A DNA stretch of 22,180 bases from Zygnema circumcarinatum (Eukaryota; Streptophyta; Zygnematophyceae; Zygnematales; Zygnemataceae), in contig CM074822.1 in assembly GCA_037447605.1 (NCBI GenBank), positions 85,492 through 107,671 on the forward strand, in the 5' to 3' direction. This document shows positions 9,614-19,440 of the stretch, one piece after another. Position numbers and translations under genes: made by a program. The notes below the pieces were generated by a model. That model saw nothing but the letters and a program-made list of their open reading frames with translations. It did not search any database and had not been told where the DNA came from. The first letter of the stretch is position 1; every line of letters begins with the position of its first letter.

Positions 9614-10368
9614 CGGCTTGCCTGCTTTGCCTTAACATTGAATTTCCTTTTGGATTCGGCGCGCGTCGCACGCCCTCGCTGCGCGGGCCAACGCGTGGAA
9701 CTGGACGGCAAGTTGCGCGTTTGCTTCAGTGGAGGACACATCGCAACGAGGGAAGCTCCAGCAGCTGCTCGATCGGAGCAGATGCCGGGCTGCTTCTCGG
9801 ATGCATGCAAGAGAGAGACAGGCCATGGCCATCAATGGCTGGCAGCTGCTGCTTGCGGGCCATCCCGAGGTCAGTCCGTCCCTCTCCTCGCTGCTGGAAG
9901 CGGAACGTCACGTCACGTTTGAGGTTCCGGCGAGACGACGCGGGGACCCGCCTTCACTGCCGACCGGGCGGCCAGACGCGAGCGGCTGACTTGAAGCCCC
10001 GGCCGGCCCCCGCCATGCGGCCGGCCGGGCGGGCGGGCCTTGTGTCCATGCCTTCCGTGATGGCCATCATCATCATCATCATGATCATAATCATCTCGTT
10101 GCTTGCGCCCCCTGTCCCTGTCCCTCCCTCCCTCCCTCACGCCCAGCGCGCACTGCTTGGCCCCTCTGTGTCCGTCCCTGCCTGCCAGCGCTCGCTGTTC
10201 CTTCCTCGTGGGCGGGGCCTACCCGCCCGCCCGCCCGCCGGCCCGCCCCGCAGCATTGATCGAGGGGGCGGGGCGTATCGGCATCTCGCCTCGATACGAC
10301 CCGATATTCCGCCTCTGCCGGCCGTCGCTGCCGGGACGTTTGGATATGTCGAGATTTCAGATTTGTCC

Positions 10369-10455
10369 ACGTGGTATCCCTCCATTGGCCGCCACGTATC
10401 CCTTGCGCCACGTCCGCAACGTACGGTACCGTACTGTTGTTGATCCGTACGGACA
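10369..10455. promoter_or_regulatory. G-box / GTAC-core motif cluster upstream of STR11
   Basis: Within 90 bp lie CCACGTGG, CCATTGG, two further CCACGT words, the self-complementary cgtacggtaccgtac, and ccgtacgg. CACGTG is the bZIP/bHLH G-box core and GTAC is the core bound by SBP-domain factors. The cluster ends about 100 bp before the STR11 start, a suitable core-promoter distance. Confidence 0.5.
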
Positions 10456-10502
10456 GTCCCTCCCTTCGTCCCTCTCCCTCGGCAGCAGGAGAAGCTGACC
10501 TC

Positions 10503-10541
10503 GGCACGGCAGGGCAGGGCAGGGCAGGGCAGGGCAGGGGC
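10503..10541. repeat. GGGCA pentamer repeat in the STR11 leader
   Basis: About six tandem copies of AGGGC end 9 bp before the STR11 start codon, so they are probably in the 5' UTR. They contain G-runs that could form structure in the mRNA. Confidence 0.75.
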
Positions 10542-10549
10542 TGGCGGCC

Positions 10550-12952
10550 ATGGCCATGGCGCTGCGCACGCCCGCCTCCGCCTCCGCCTTCGCCTCCGCC
10601 TCCTGCGCGCCGAACCTCTGCCGCGCGCCCGCTACGCGCCTTCGCATGTGAGATGCGGCTTGCGCGGCCTCGAGGCCTTCGCCTTGAACTGGGCTGCTTC
10701 CTGCAAGCTGTCAACTCCTGGGGTCTCGTCAGTAGTTCGGTAGCTAGATTCTGTGTATAGTGTATGCAGGGGACGCATGGGTGTGTCGGACACTGTCTAC
10801 GCACATTCATTTATTCTTCCAGCACGCATTTGCTTTAGAAACTGCTGTCAGAAAGCCGTAATTCTTTTGTTCCAAAGGCTACTATTAATATGCATGACGA
10901 GAGCAAGCACAGTCGGATGCTTTCTTTGATCGTGAACGAAGAGATTGCTGGGACTGATGTATGCTCGCAGTCCATCTTCTTTCTTCAGTCGTCAAGGGCG
11001 TCTGCGCGCAATGCAAAAGGTAAATATTGTATGATTTTCTTGACAGGTGCATTGCTTTCTTGCGCAGACCATCGGGACAGACTTTCGTGTCGAGGGTGCA
11101 CTTTGGAAGACGCTCGTCGGCAGCGGAGCCGCAGAGGAACGCGCATTCAAGCAGCAAGAGAATAGCAGCGCGGGCAGAGGTGCAGTATTTCAATGCCGAG
11201 GAAGCAAAGAAGGCAGTCGAGGAGGATGGATACACGGTCGTAGATGTGAGAGATCAATCGCAATATGACCGAGCCCATGTCAAGGGAAGTGTGCACATAC
11301 CCCTTTTTGTGGAAAACACCGACATGGATCCAGGTACTTCCCGCCACTAAAATTGTAAATTTGAGTAGTTGAATCTTGTGTTTATTGGAAAATGTTTTGC
11401 ACAGAACGGGTCCATACCAGATCACGTCTCCTTGTTTTCGGCAGCTTGTGTTACAGCATAGGCCATTGGTTTCAGCATTTGCAGACGCGCTGAGAGAGAT
11501 TCAAACGCTTGGATCGAGGAGCCATTCTGACACGTGTTGTGGTCCTTACTGTTTTTGCTGGTGCTGTTTTGGGATTGTCCAGTAACTATGATTAAAAGAC
11601 AAGCGCACAACAACTTTACAGGAATGTTGTATGGACTCCCATTCACGAAGATGAACGAGCAGTTTGTCTCAACTGTGGAACAGAAGTTCACGAAGGACAG
11701 CAAGGTGCTGCTTGTATGCCAGGAGGGGCTGAGGTATGAATCTAGCTGCAATGGAAGTAGAAAGACGATGAAGGTCTTTTGGTCTGGAAGCTAGTAAAGA
11801 GAGTGCTTGATGAGTCTCTGTGCAGTTTTGTATTCCCTAAAAAGCAGAACTAGATTCATGTTCATTTTTGCCGCAATGTGAGAATCGTAAGAACTCCTCC
11901 ATTTGATATGCTTGCACAATGATCGTTCATCACCTGGACGAGACTCACTCCAATACAACGCGTGACACATTGCTTGGCGTCAAGGAATGGAGGAACGTGC
12001 ATTTGGGTCGTTTCTATTGCGCTGCATTCTTGTTCGGTGGACACTTGAACCACGAGTACCTGCTTATGTATTTTGGCCTTTTGTTGATTTGTAGATCTGG
12101 CACAGCTTTGGAGCAGCTCGAGGAGTTGGGCTATCAGAACGTCGCCCTGCTCACTGCGGGCCTGCAGAAAGTGCCACCAGGTCAGCGTTGCTCTCCTTGC
12201 GGGCAGTTAGGGGACGATTTTTTCAGAATCGTGTTGTGCATACTGCAGTTGATGTTGGAAGAAGTGGTGCCTTCCCTGATGGCTTGGCTGACCGTGGATT
12301 CTTTATAACTGCAGGAACTTTCCCAAGTGAGGGGGCCAGGGAGCTGAACCAAGCAGGGAAGGCTGGATTCGTCGCAATCCAGCAGCAGTTCTCATTTGTC
12401 CTTGGTGCAATAATTTTCTGTAAGTATGAGACGACCTTGCCTAATGTAAAAAATGCCCTCCCATCCCTCGCGGACGTCACACGGTCTTTGATGGGTGCAA
12501 TCAGAACTGGCGAATGTTCCATGTTGTTCTCCCCATTCAGACAGTGGTCTTCTTTTGGAGGAACTCCTTCCTTCGTTTGGACAGTTAACAAGTCTGACAC
12601 GGACGGAACAGTGTCCTTCAGACTGACAATTTTCCAAGCACATTTGACTGAATGCGTAGCATACACTTAGCAGAAGCTAGAGTCAGAAGTGTGTGAACAT
12701 GTTAGTGTCACATGATGCAGACGATAAAGTCCCTATTATCTCTTTTAATTCCCCCGTGGAAGGGTGAAAAGCCGCCATGCAAACCTTGTCGTAGAATCGA
12801 TTCATATCATACACAAATTGATGCCCAATCCTTTCATGACTTTTTCCCGGGGGCTCACTGGATTTGGGGGGCGTGATGCAGTGGCGTATCTCTACTTAGA
12901 GTTCTTCCCCGAGCAGTCGTCTCAAGTTTTGAAAGGGTTTGTGGGGCGCTGA
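10550..12952 (+). CDS. STR11: Chloroplast rhodanese-domain protein, STR11-like, 6 exons
   Basis: Single-domain rhodanese (sulfurtransferase family) resembling Arabidopsis STR11, whose substrate is not established. Exons: 10550-10647, 11068-11333, 11583-11733, 12095-12180, 12315-12419, 12882-12952; all phases fit and the product is 258 aa. Residues 1 to about 60 are rich in Ala, Ser, Arg and hydroxyl residues with few acids, typical of a plastid transit peptide. The domain then runs VVDVRDQSQYDRAHVKGSVHIPLF, FTGMLYGLPFTK and the active loop CQEGLR, where Cys167 is the expected catalytic residue. It continues GYQNVALLTAGLQKVPPGTFP. A C-terminal hydrophobic stretch (FVLGAIIFLAYLYLEFF) looks like one membrane helix, suggesting a thylakoid or envelope anchor. 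The codon for the loop's last Arg is split by intron 3. The start is the first ATG of MAMALR. Confidence 0.91.
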
Positions 12953-13945
12953 CGGAAGTTTGCTCCATGCGAACACAGTGGCGCTGCGCCATGCAATGCA
13001 TGCCGTGACTGCTGTTGGAGAACGACAGTTTTGCGCTAGTTTAGATTGCACAAAGGCACTTTCAAGGCGCCAGCAGCTGCGCATCACATCACGAAGGGCT
13101 CAAGGCAGGCGGCCGGCCGCGTTGAAGGCGGGGCCTGCGAGGAGCTTTTGCCGTATTTCTCCCCTCCGCAGCGCACTTCAGATATGTTGAGAATTTCATT
13201 AGTGTTGAAATTTGTTACGCAGTCCACTTCAATGCCATACGGCAGTATATGACGCTAACCCTGACCTCTTCTTACTCCATCACCTAGTGCAAACCCCAGT
13301 GGAGGGAGTGTTTCCGTGCAGTCAGCGGAGTGCAGAAGTGAGTTGCCTGCGGTATCCCGAAGCGTGTTCTTGACTGAGGATAAATAATGGTTTGTTCCCC
13401 TCCAAGTCTAGGGCTGGGCTAAAGGAAATATATCCCGGTGGCCACGCACGCCAGCATACTTTGTTGGATCGCTCATCTCACAATCCATGCTTGGTGCTGT
13501 CTCCAATTTATTTTGATAGGGTGATCATATACAATGGAAAGCACAGCCTGCAGACCTGCAGACCTGCAGACCTGCAGACCTGCAGACCTGCAAACCTTAC
13601 CTCTAGAAGGTTTTCCCAATGCTTCCAATGGCCACGGCGGCATTGCCAAAGAAAGGGTCCTCCGCAGCATTCACGGGACAATTCCACGAAGTCCTGTTCT
13701 GCAGGAGAGGGGAGGGAAATGGAGCGGCTGGAGAGAGAGAGGTGGAAGGGGAGATAAAGAGTGGTCCGGTAGGAGAAGCGGAGATTACACCTTCAACTTT
13801 ACAACTTTTTCCTACCTGTTTGTTGAAATCAGAATGGTTCAGCGAGCTGCTCGGAAATTGGTGGTGGCATTTCATGGCTACCTTTTGAAAGGGTAGCCGC
13901 AGCTGACGGCTACCTGTTGCAAAGCACTCAGCAGCAGTTATCGCC
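12953..13945. other. Convergent 3' region between STR11 and PUS10
   Basis: About 1 kb holding the 3' ends of two facing genes. It contains an 8-bp tandem repeat (13548-13595). Short open frames have no recognisable similarity and no clear AATAAA stands near either stop. No RNA gene was seen. Confidence 0.65.
13548..13595. repeat. CTGCAGAC tandem repeat, 6 copies
   Basis: Five perfect 8-bp units plus one variant (ctgcaaac). Each unit carries a PstI palindrome (CTGCAG). It lies in the convergent intergenic region and is probably a polymorphic microsatellite. Confidence 0.95.
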
Positions 13946-16900
13946 CTACAAAAACTCCATCTTGATGTCAGTCACGTCCAGCTGAATGATGTCAGCTTCG
14001 CATCCAAGGAGAGAAGCCAGACTGCAATTATCCACCTCCCGCCCCCCTCATGCCATTTAGGACACAGATTGCAGCGAGCTGTACTTGAAAGGACATCCAC
14101 CAAACACAGGCCCTGCTATTTCTGCATCATGCATCAACCTCCAATGCCTCTCTCCGCATGTGAAAGGCAGCAAGACAAGAATCCATTATGTGTCCGATCA
14201 CATACTTTGGTTGGGTTCGGCCGAAGTCTCCATGAATGAACTCCTTCACGTAAGTTCCAGCCTGCAAACGATATCAAGAATCCATCCACTCCTACTTCAA
14301 ACTAGACGGCATTTGCCGAAAGTACATCAAGTCAGCTAGAATAAGTTCTCGGCATGTTGCACGTTTAAGTCAGTTTACTAGATATGATTGACCGATAAGA
14401 GCACATAGGGATACCCGATAGAGTCATCTCTAGAGTATGCGACTATCGAGTCACAGCAGCAAGCGCACTAGCCCTGCACTCACTGGAGAAGCTGAACCTC
14501 ATTCACTCTCCAACAATCCAAAGAGCCATTGTTCAGCCCCTTCACCTGAGTCGTGAGGTGCAAGACGAGGAAATGCGGGTTGCCAGGCAGCTCCTCGCAC
14601 GAAATGCTGTGCCGCCCCCCACAACCGCAAACGCTGACATCGGTTGCGCGCGAGGGGGAGGGGGGAGGGGNNNNNNNNNNGGGGAGGGGGGATGGGAGAG
14701 GGGAGTGGGAGGGGAAGGGGGAGCACCTGTGGATGATGCGTGCCCGAGTGAGCGCACTCCTGCGGTGCAGCACACGCACGGGCGTCTTCTGCTGTATCAC
14801 CTGTGCAGTTGAGCAACCCCGGACGTGGCAAAAGACCATCCCGTGAAACCTTGAAAATCTGCCTGTCTGAAACATTTGCTTAGACACATAAAGACCTTCA
14901 AGATGCATAGAAACAATATGAGAAGATTTTGGTGCCTGCTTACAGGCGTCGTTAGAAGGTGCTTCTAAAAACCACTGGTAAGTCCAGAAAAAGTTTTACT
15001 TTGAGAAGTGTTAGAGCTCACCAAATCTGCAGTGTTCTGCAGCATCGCAACGTCCGCCGAAGTGAGAGCTCGTGCGAGCCATACGAGAGCGCAATACACT
15101 TTCTGCACCGCATCATTCTTTCCTCGCCTCTGAAAGCAGCTTTGCGTCTTGCCACACGTGGCCGCAACACCCAACTCTATGAAGCATATACGCCCACAGC
15201 CCGCCCTTCCTCACCCAAACAGACATAGCGGAGTAGGTAGGCGCACCTGCTTGTCGGCCTCCCCTTCGCGCATTGTGGCTGTAGCGTCAGCCCCCACCAT
15301 CTGCAGCTTCCTCACAGCCACCTGCCATGCCATAGAAATTTCTATTTCTATATATTTTTTTTTTTTATCATCGCTGTTATCAGCCAGTCATTCACTATGG
15401 CAATTCTCAGTTCACCATATAGTTGGACAGACTACAGCTGAAAGCAGGGCCAGTGCACAGCTCACCCTGGCCGGCATGGTGCCGTTAATCCTGCCCTCCG
15501 CGGCGTGCAGAGAGGCGGGTAGCGGCACAACGCGAGCATTGAGTAGCTCCAAGAGGAAGGGCCGCCCACTGCCCAGCATGCGAACCTGCCACAATTAAGA
15601 ATTGCCCCCTCAATTAAGAATTGATCCACTGCAGCAATCTGTGCAACCGATGTCCAGAGACACCCCATGTGCTCTCCGAATTTTCCATATCCATCATAGG
15701 TGAGAATGAGTGAACCGACACAGGCAGCCTACGTGCTCTTACATCCATGTCTTCCCGTCCTGCTGCCTGAAACTTGTACCCGTCGGCCCTGAACTCCGGT
15801 ACAACCTCACTCGCTATAAGCTCCTGCAAGCCACACGACTCCCCTGTGAACCAACCAGTGAACCAACCATTGAACCCGCCAACCATTGAACCCGCCAACC
15901 ATTGAACCCAACCCACAGTGAGCAGCCCTTGCGGGAGGCAGCAGCAGGTGGTCCGGGTGAAGGGGTGTGCGGCCAAACCTGCACAGACGAGTCTCCCACG
16001 CGTTCGTCGTCCACCACCCATTGACTCTGACTCACACTGCGAGAGTACTGCCATGTGCCCCGAACGAGGAGGCGTCAGGGAACGTCAGCACAGGGAGAAG
16101 GAGAAGGAAGGAGAAGGAGAAGGAAGGAGAAGGAGAAGGAAGGAGAAGGAGAAGGAGAAGGAGAAGGAGAAGGAGAAGGAGAAGGAGAAGGAGAAGGAGA
16201 AGGAGAAGGAGAAGGAGAAGGAGAAGGAGAAGGAGAAGGAGAAGGAGAAGGAGAAGCAGAAGCAGAAGCAGAAGCAGAAGCAGAAGCAGCACGCAGACAG
16301 CCATTGGCCACATCTACAAGACGCGCAGCTGCGCGGGACATTGAGCATGCGGCGAAGGCGAAGTCTCACCTTCAGATAGCGGCCGCCTACATAGACAGAA
16401 TTTCGCCAGGTCAGCACCTGCAGATCGCAGCCGCCTGCCAGCTGGAGGCAGCCCCAGTGCCACGTCAGCTCTCTTCCCCCACCCCCCCCAGTAGGCGCCC
16501 ACAGCTGCCGCCCAGCTGACCCTTTCTCTGCTTTTTCTTCTGCTTTCTTCTGCTTCCTTTCTTTCCTTCCTTCTGCTTTCCTTGCGCGGTGAAAACGCCG
16601 ACCAAGATGGCAGCAGAGTGCACCTTCTTGGGCGGCCATGGATATTTCTGCTTGAACTCCTCTGCCTCCATGGCTGCGAGGGCCCTCTGCACCGCAGCGG
16701 CGGACTCCCTCTCCTCCGCACCCTCACCCTCCGCTTTCTCTGCCTCCCCTTCTGAGCGTCTGCCAAACTGCTGTGCAGGCCCACCTGCATGGCGACTCGA
16801 GGATCACCTCAATGTTCTCCACATCGAGGTTGTACTATGCTGAACAGCAGAAAGCGGAAGGGCCTAAATCGCAGCCACTACTGAAGACTAGGTTCATCCG

Positions 16901-18466
16901 TACTCATCCCCGAGTGCTTCTCGCCCCCAACGCAAAAGAGCAGTTCCGAATAAGCCTTGGCGTTCTTTTAAGGGAAGAAACGAAGTCCTAAGTTCACGCA
17001 TCATCCCTCTACGCTATCCCCCGTCAGCTGGGCGAATCCCTTCCCTTCCCTTGATCAGCGCACCTCTCCGCCTGCGCTTTGCAGAGCTCCCTCCCGTTGC
17101 GGGAGCGAGCTGCGAAACTTCCCCCGAAGAGGCTGCGTGGGAGAAGGAGAGCGCAATGCGGAAGTCGCTCTCAGGGTCGAACTTGGCTCCCTGATAGCCC
17201 CAAGCTTACCGCCCGCCGCTCAGCCCCTTTGCAGCAGGATGCAGCCCAGGAGCAGCTGCTCTTTGGGGAGCCATGGCTTTAGGGAGCAAGAGCACGGCCC
17301 TCATCCCATCCGAAACGGGAGAAGAGAAGCTATGGATGTATGGCAAAGCGGAGTTCTTACCAGAGCTTCCTCCAGGGGCTGCACGATTGCCCACTTGAGG
17401 GCCTCCTTTACAGACACCATGGGAGAGTTAGGTTCGCTTAACTGGCGCTGAAAAGTACTGATGGCTGGAAATTTCTCCCTTAAGTGATACCTGGCCCCAC
17501 GCAAAGCAACTGAATCCCTTGTTAAGTTCAGATTTGCAAGCAAACGGAAAACTCAACTGTCCAGGTTTAGACCCCTACATGATATATGCAGGTCACTGCC
17601 CGGCAGCTCTCCAGAGTGTCCTTTGCTCAATTCTTACTCAAGAATCACTGTTGCACAGAGGTCGCTATGGACAAGAGGGAAATGCGCTTTATGCGGCAAT
17701 CCAAGCATAGTGAAGGTCCAAAGAACCATAAGTTTTGACCGCACCAGATGGCGTGCTCCCGAACAGCAATGAGAGGTGAAAGAGTGACTTCTAAGCAGAA
17801 GCTGCTCACGGAGTGCCCGCCCCTCCTCACGGCGCCGAGCACTGCCCTCAGAGCCCCGTCCTGCGCGCCATCTCCTCGAGCCCGCCCTCCGCTCGCGTCT
17901 TCCTGCCCGTCTGAATTGCCTGCGAGTTTTGCCGCTGCACTTTGCAAAACTCCTACGCACACAATGCACACGCTCGGCGCTGCTATCGTTGTAGTGACGA
18001 CTCTGTCGGTAGTGGCCTCGTCGGTGCGGCATGGCACGCACCCAGCCTCCTCATGTTGCAGAGCTGCGCGCAACTCAGGCTGGTCCTCGGAACCTTGAGC
18101 GCTATCCTGTGCTTGAGCCGCGGAGGCCTGCTCAGTGCGAACGTGCTGCTTGGTAATGTGGCAGAGCAAAAACGCTGGGTCGGGTAGTGGCTGCGAGTAC
18201 AGCTGGGCTCGAATTCCCAGCAAACGCATAGAACAGAACACGCACACCTACACGCCCGTCCCAATCAGAGAGGAGTGTGAATACGACATGGATGAGTGCA
18301 GTAACGATTACAGAATGGGTCACAGCCACACGGCGGGCGGCAGAGGCAAACCGTCGCGCACCTCGCCAGCGAGCAGGTGCGCGAGCGCGGGCAGCCCCGC
18401 CCCACCCTGCGCGCGCACCGCCTCCGCCACCCTCTCCGCCGCCTCCTCCTCCGCAGCACCGGCCAT
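13946..18466 (-). CDS. PUS10: tRNA pseudouridine synthase PUS10, 15 exons
   Basis: Makes pseudouridine at tRNA positions 54/55 in archaea and some eukaryotes. Exons in transcript order: 18466-18362, 18247-17745, 17490-17361, 17190-17064, 16784-16603, 16417-16370, 16047-15979, 15823-15743, 15585-15466, 15321-15247, 15102-15022, 14800-14727, 14606-14546, 14261-14206, 14021-13946. All phases match, giving 595 aa. The N-terminal part has paired CxxC motifs (Cys37/40, Cys129/132), the expected zinc site. Then come VYVGGRYLKYSRSVSQSQW, the catalytic motif AAGREDMDVRMLGSGRPF (Asp413 expected nucleophile), TPVRVLHRR, LHLTTQAGTYVKEFIHGDFGR and a short C-terminal LGCEADIIQLDV block. Alignment decided ambiguous sites: exon 5 ends at TTG before GTCGGC, and exon 13 begins at 14606. 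The start is the ATG at 18466 (MAGAAEEE); the frame also stays open upstream through a minisatellite. Introns hold several simple repeats and a sequencing gap. Confidence 0.95.
14671..14680. other. 10-N assembly gap
   Basis: Ten Ns within the PUS10 intron between exons 12 and 13, flanked on both sides by G-rich (GGGGAGGGG) sequence. No coding sequence is lost, because the exon phases on either side fit. Confidence 0.99.
15865..15909. repeat. 16-bp tandem repeat in a PUS10 intron
   Basis: Units of aaccattgaacccgcc at 15865 and 15881 and a partial one at 15897, preceded by shorter gaaccaacca variants. It lies just upstream (transcript sense) of the acceptor of exon 8. Confidence 0.85.
16096..16287. 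repeat. GAAGGA / GAAGCA microsatellite in a PUS10 intron
   Basis: About 160 bp of (GAAGGA)n followed by (GAAGCA)n, in the intron between exons 6 and 7. On the PUS10 sense strand it is a long polypyrimidine tract upstream of the exon 7 acceptor. Open frames of about 150 codons on both strands (poly Glu-Lys, Arg or Leu) are consequences of the repeat. Confidence 0.97.
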
Positions 18467-18521
18467 GGCGGCCCCCGCGCAGTCTCGCGCCACTCTGGGC
18501 CTGGGTCTGCGCAGGGCACTC

Positions 18522-18927
18522 GCATGGGCCATGCATGGCATGGCATGGGGCATGGGATGGCATGGGGGAGGGCATGGGATGGCATGGGATGGCATGGGGG
18601 AGGGCATGGGATGGCATGGGGGAGGGCATGGGAGGGAGGGCATGGGATGGCATGGGGGAGGGCATGGGATGGCATGGGGGAGGGCATGGGATGGCATGGG
18701 GGAGGGCATGGGATGGCATGGGGGAGGGCATGGGATGGCATGGGGGAGGGCATGGGATGGCATGGGGGAGGGCATGGGGCATGGCATGGGGCATGGGATG
18801 GCATGGGGGGATGGCATGGGGCATGGGATGGCATGGGGGATGGCATGGGGCATGGCATGGGGGATGGCATGGGGCATGGCATGGGGCATGGCATGGCATG
18901 GGGCATGGCATGGCATGGTATGGCATG
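18522..18927. repeat. CATGG minisatellite upstream of PUS10
   Basis: About 400 bp made almost entirely of GGCATGGG, GATGGCATGG and GGGGGAG blocks, with a higher-order 22-bp unit repeated around 18560-18770. It starts 56 bp upstream of the PUS10 ATG. On the PUS10 sense strand it reads CCATGCC and so on, which supplies dozens of ATGs and no stop codons over long stretches. Confidence 0.97.
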
Positions 18928-19084
18928 CTCCCGTACGGACTAGGGCGTGTCAAAACTTCGTCATTTCACTCCATGAGCTATTAAAAATCAATACCTTATA
19001 TCTTTACCGTTTGGCGCTTTTCATGATATGCGTGTACGACTTCTTGTCTCCGCTCGACGGAATCCAACGAAGGGTGACGCGCCG

Positions 19085-19260
19085 CAGCCGGGCCGCCCTG
19101 CAGTGTCCGTATGGTACGGCAGGGGTGAAGATGGCGCCGCCACCCACGTGGCGCCACGTGGAATTTCCCGCCGCCGCGTCGCCGGCAGGCCGGGCCTTAA
19201 CGCCTTCCGTACTGTCGTGTACGCCAAGCCGTCCAAGAATTGTACAAAACGGTACGGCAT
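19085..19260. promoter_or_regulatory. G-box / GTAC-core motif cluster upstream of PIRL
   Basis: Contains two CCACGTGG words 10 bp apart (about 19144 and 19154), plus gtccgtatggtacgg, ccttccgtac, gtgtacgcc, ttgtacaa and cggtacgg. The same vocabulary occurs upstream of STR11 and in the palindrome. Confidence 0.5.
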
Positions 19261-19344
19261 CGCGGCCGCGGCACGCCGGCGCCTCGCGGGCCCGACCGCG
19301 CGGCGCGCGGTTTGGAAGGGCCCCGTGGTCGCGCGGTTTGGGGG

Positions 19345-19440
19345 CGGGAGGGAGGGAGGGAGAGGGAGGGGGTGGGAGAGGGGAGAGGGAGAGGGAGAGG
19401 GAGAGGGAGAGGGAGAGGAAGTGGGAGAGGGAGAGGGAGG
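19345..19440. repeat. GGGAGA low-complexity tract
   Basis: (GGGAGA)n purine tract similar to those in the palindrome arms. It lies in the PIRL upstream region. Confidence 0.9.

Larger units (their letters stand above)
9328..10549. promoter_or_regulatory. Divergent promoter region, cyclin T / STR11
   Basis: 1.2 kb between two start codons pointing away from each other. It contains CCACGTGG-type G-box words at about 9393 and 10369, GTACGG words near 9443, 10422 and 10447, a CCATTGG at 10382, and many GTATCG/CGATAC words (9450-9520 and 10266-10305). Simple repeats: GCAAT/CATGG (9542-9613), an ATC run (10064-10097), TCCC runs near 10122-10138 and GGGCA repeats (10503-10541). Long open frames cross it on both strands but look like GC-rich noise. 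Two separate promoters of about 300 bp each, with filler between them, is my reading. Confidence 0.65.

Noticed and set aside
9729-9989. 86-codon frame with a WQLLLAGHPEV-like stretch, considered as a small exon
   Set aside because: It has no ATG at its start and no family was recognised. It lies in the promoter region with no convincing splice partner; only transcript data could revive it.
8884-10443. 519-codon plus-strand open frame
   Set aside because: It runs antisense through two cyclin T exons and the GC-rich promoter region, with Arg/Pro/Ala-biased composition expected from GC-rich non-coding DNA.
10091-10810. 239-codon minus-strand open frame
   Set aside because: It lies antisense to STR11 exon 1 and its promoter, has Gly/Arg-rich low-complexity composition and no known motif.
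13548-15909. Short direct repeats considered as a CRISPR array or mobile element ends
   Set aside because: The repeats are contiguous without unique spacers, the genome is eukaryotic and the genes have introns; they are micro- and minisatellites.
16032-16519. Poly-Leu, poly-Arg and Glu-Gly repeat proteins on both strands
   Set aside because: They are all frames of the GAAGGA microsatellite within a PUS10 intron.
16560-16602. GC-AG donor at the end of PUS10 exon 5 (after VFTA)
   Set aside because: A normal GT donor at 16602 gives an ungapped alignment to the family across the junction, whereas the GC site would add extra residues.
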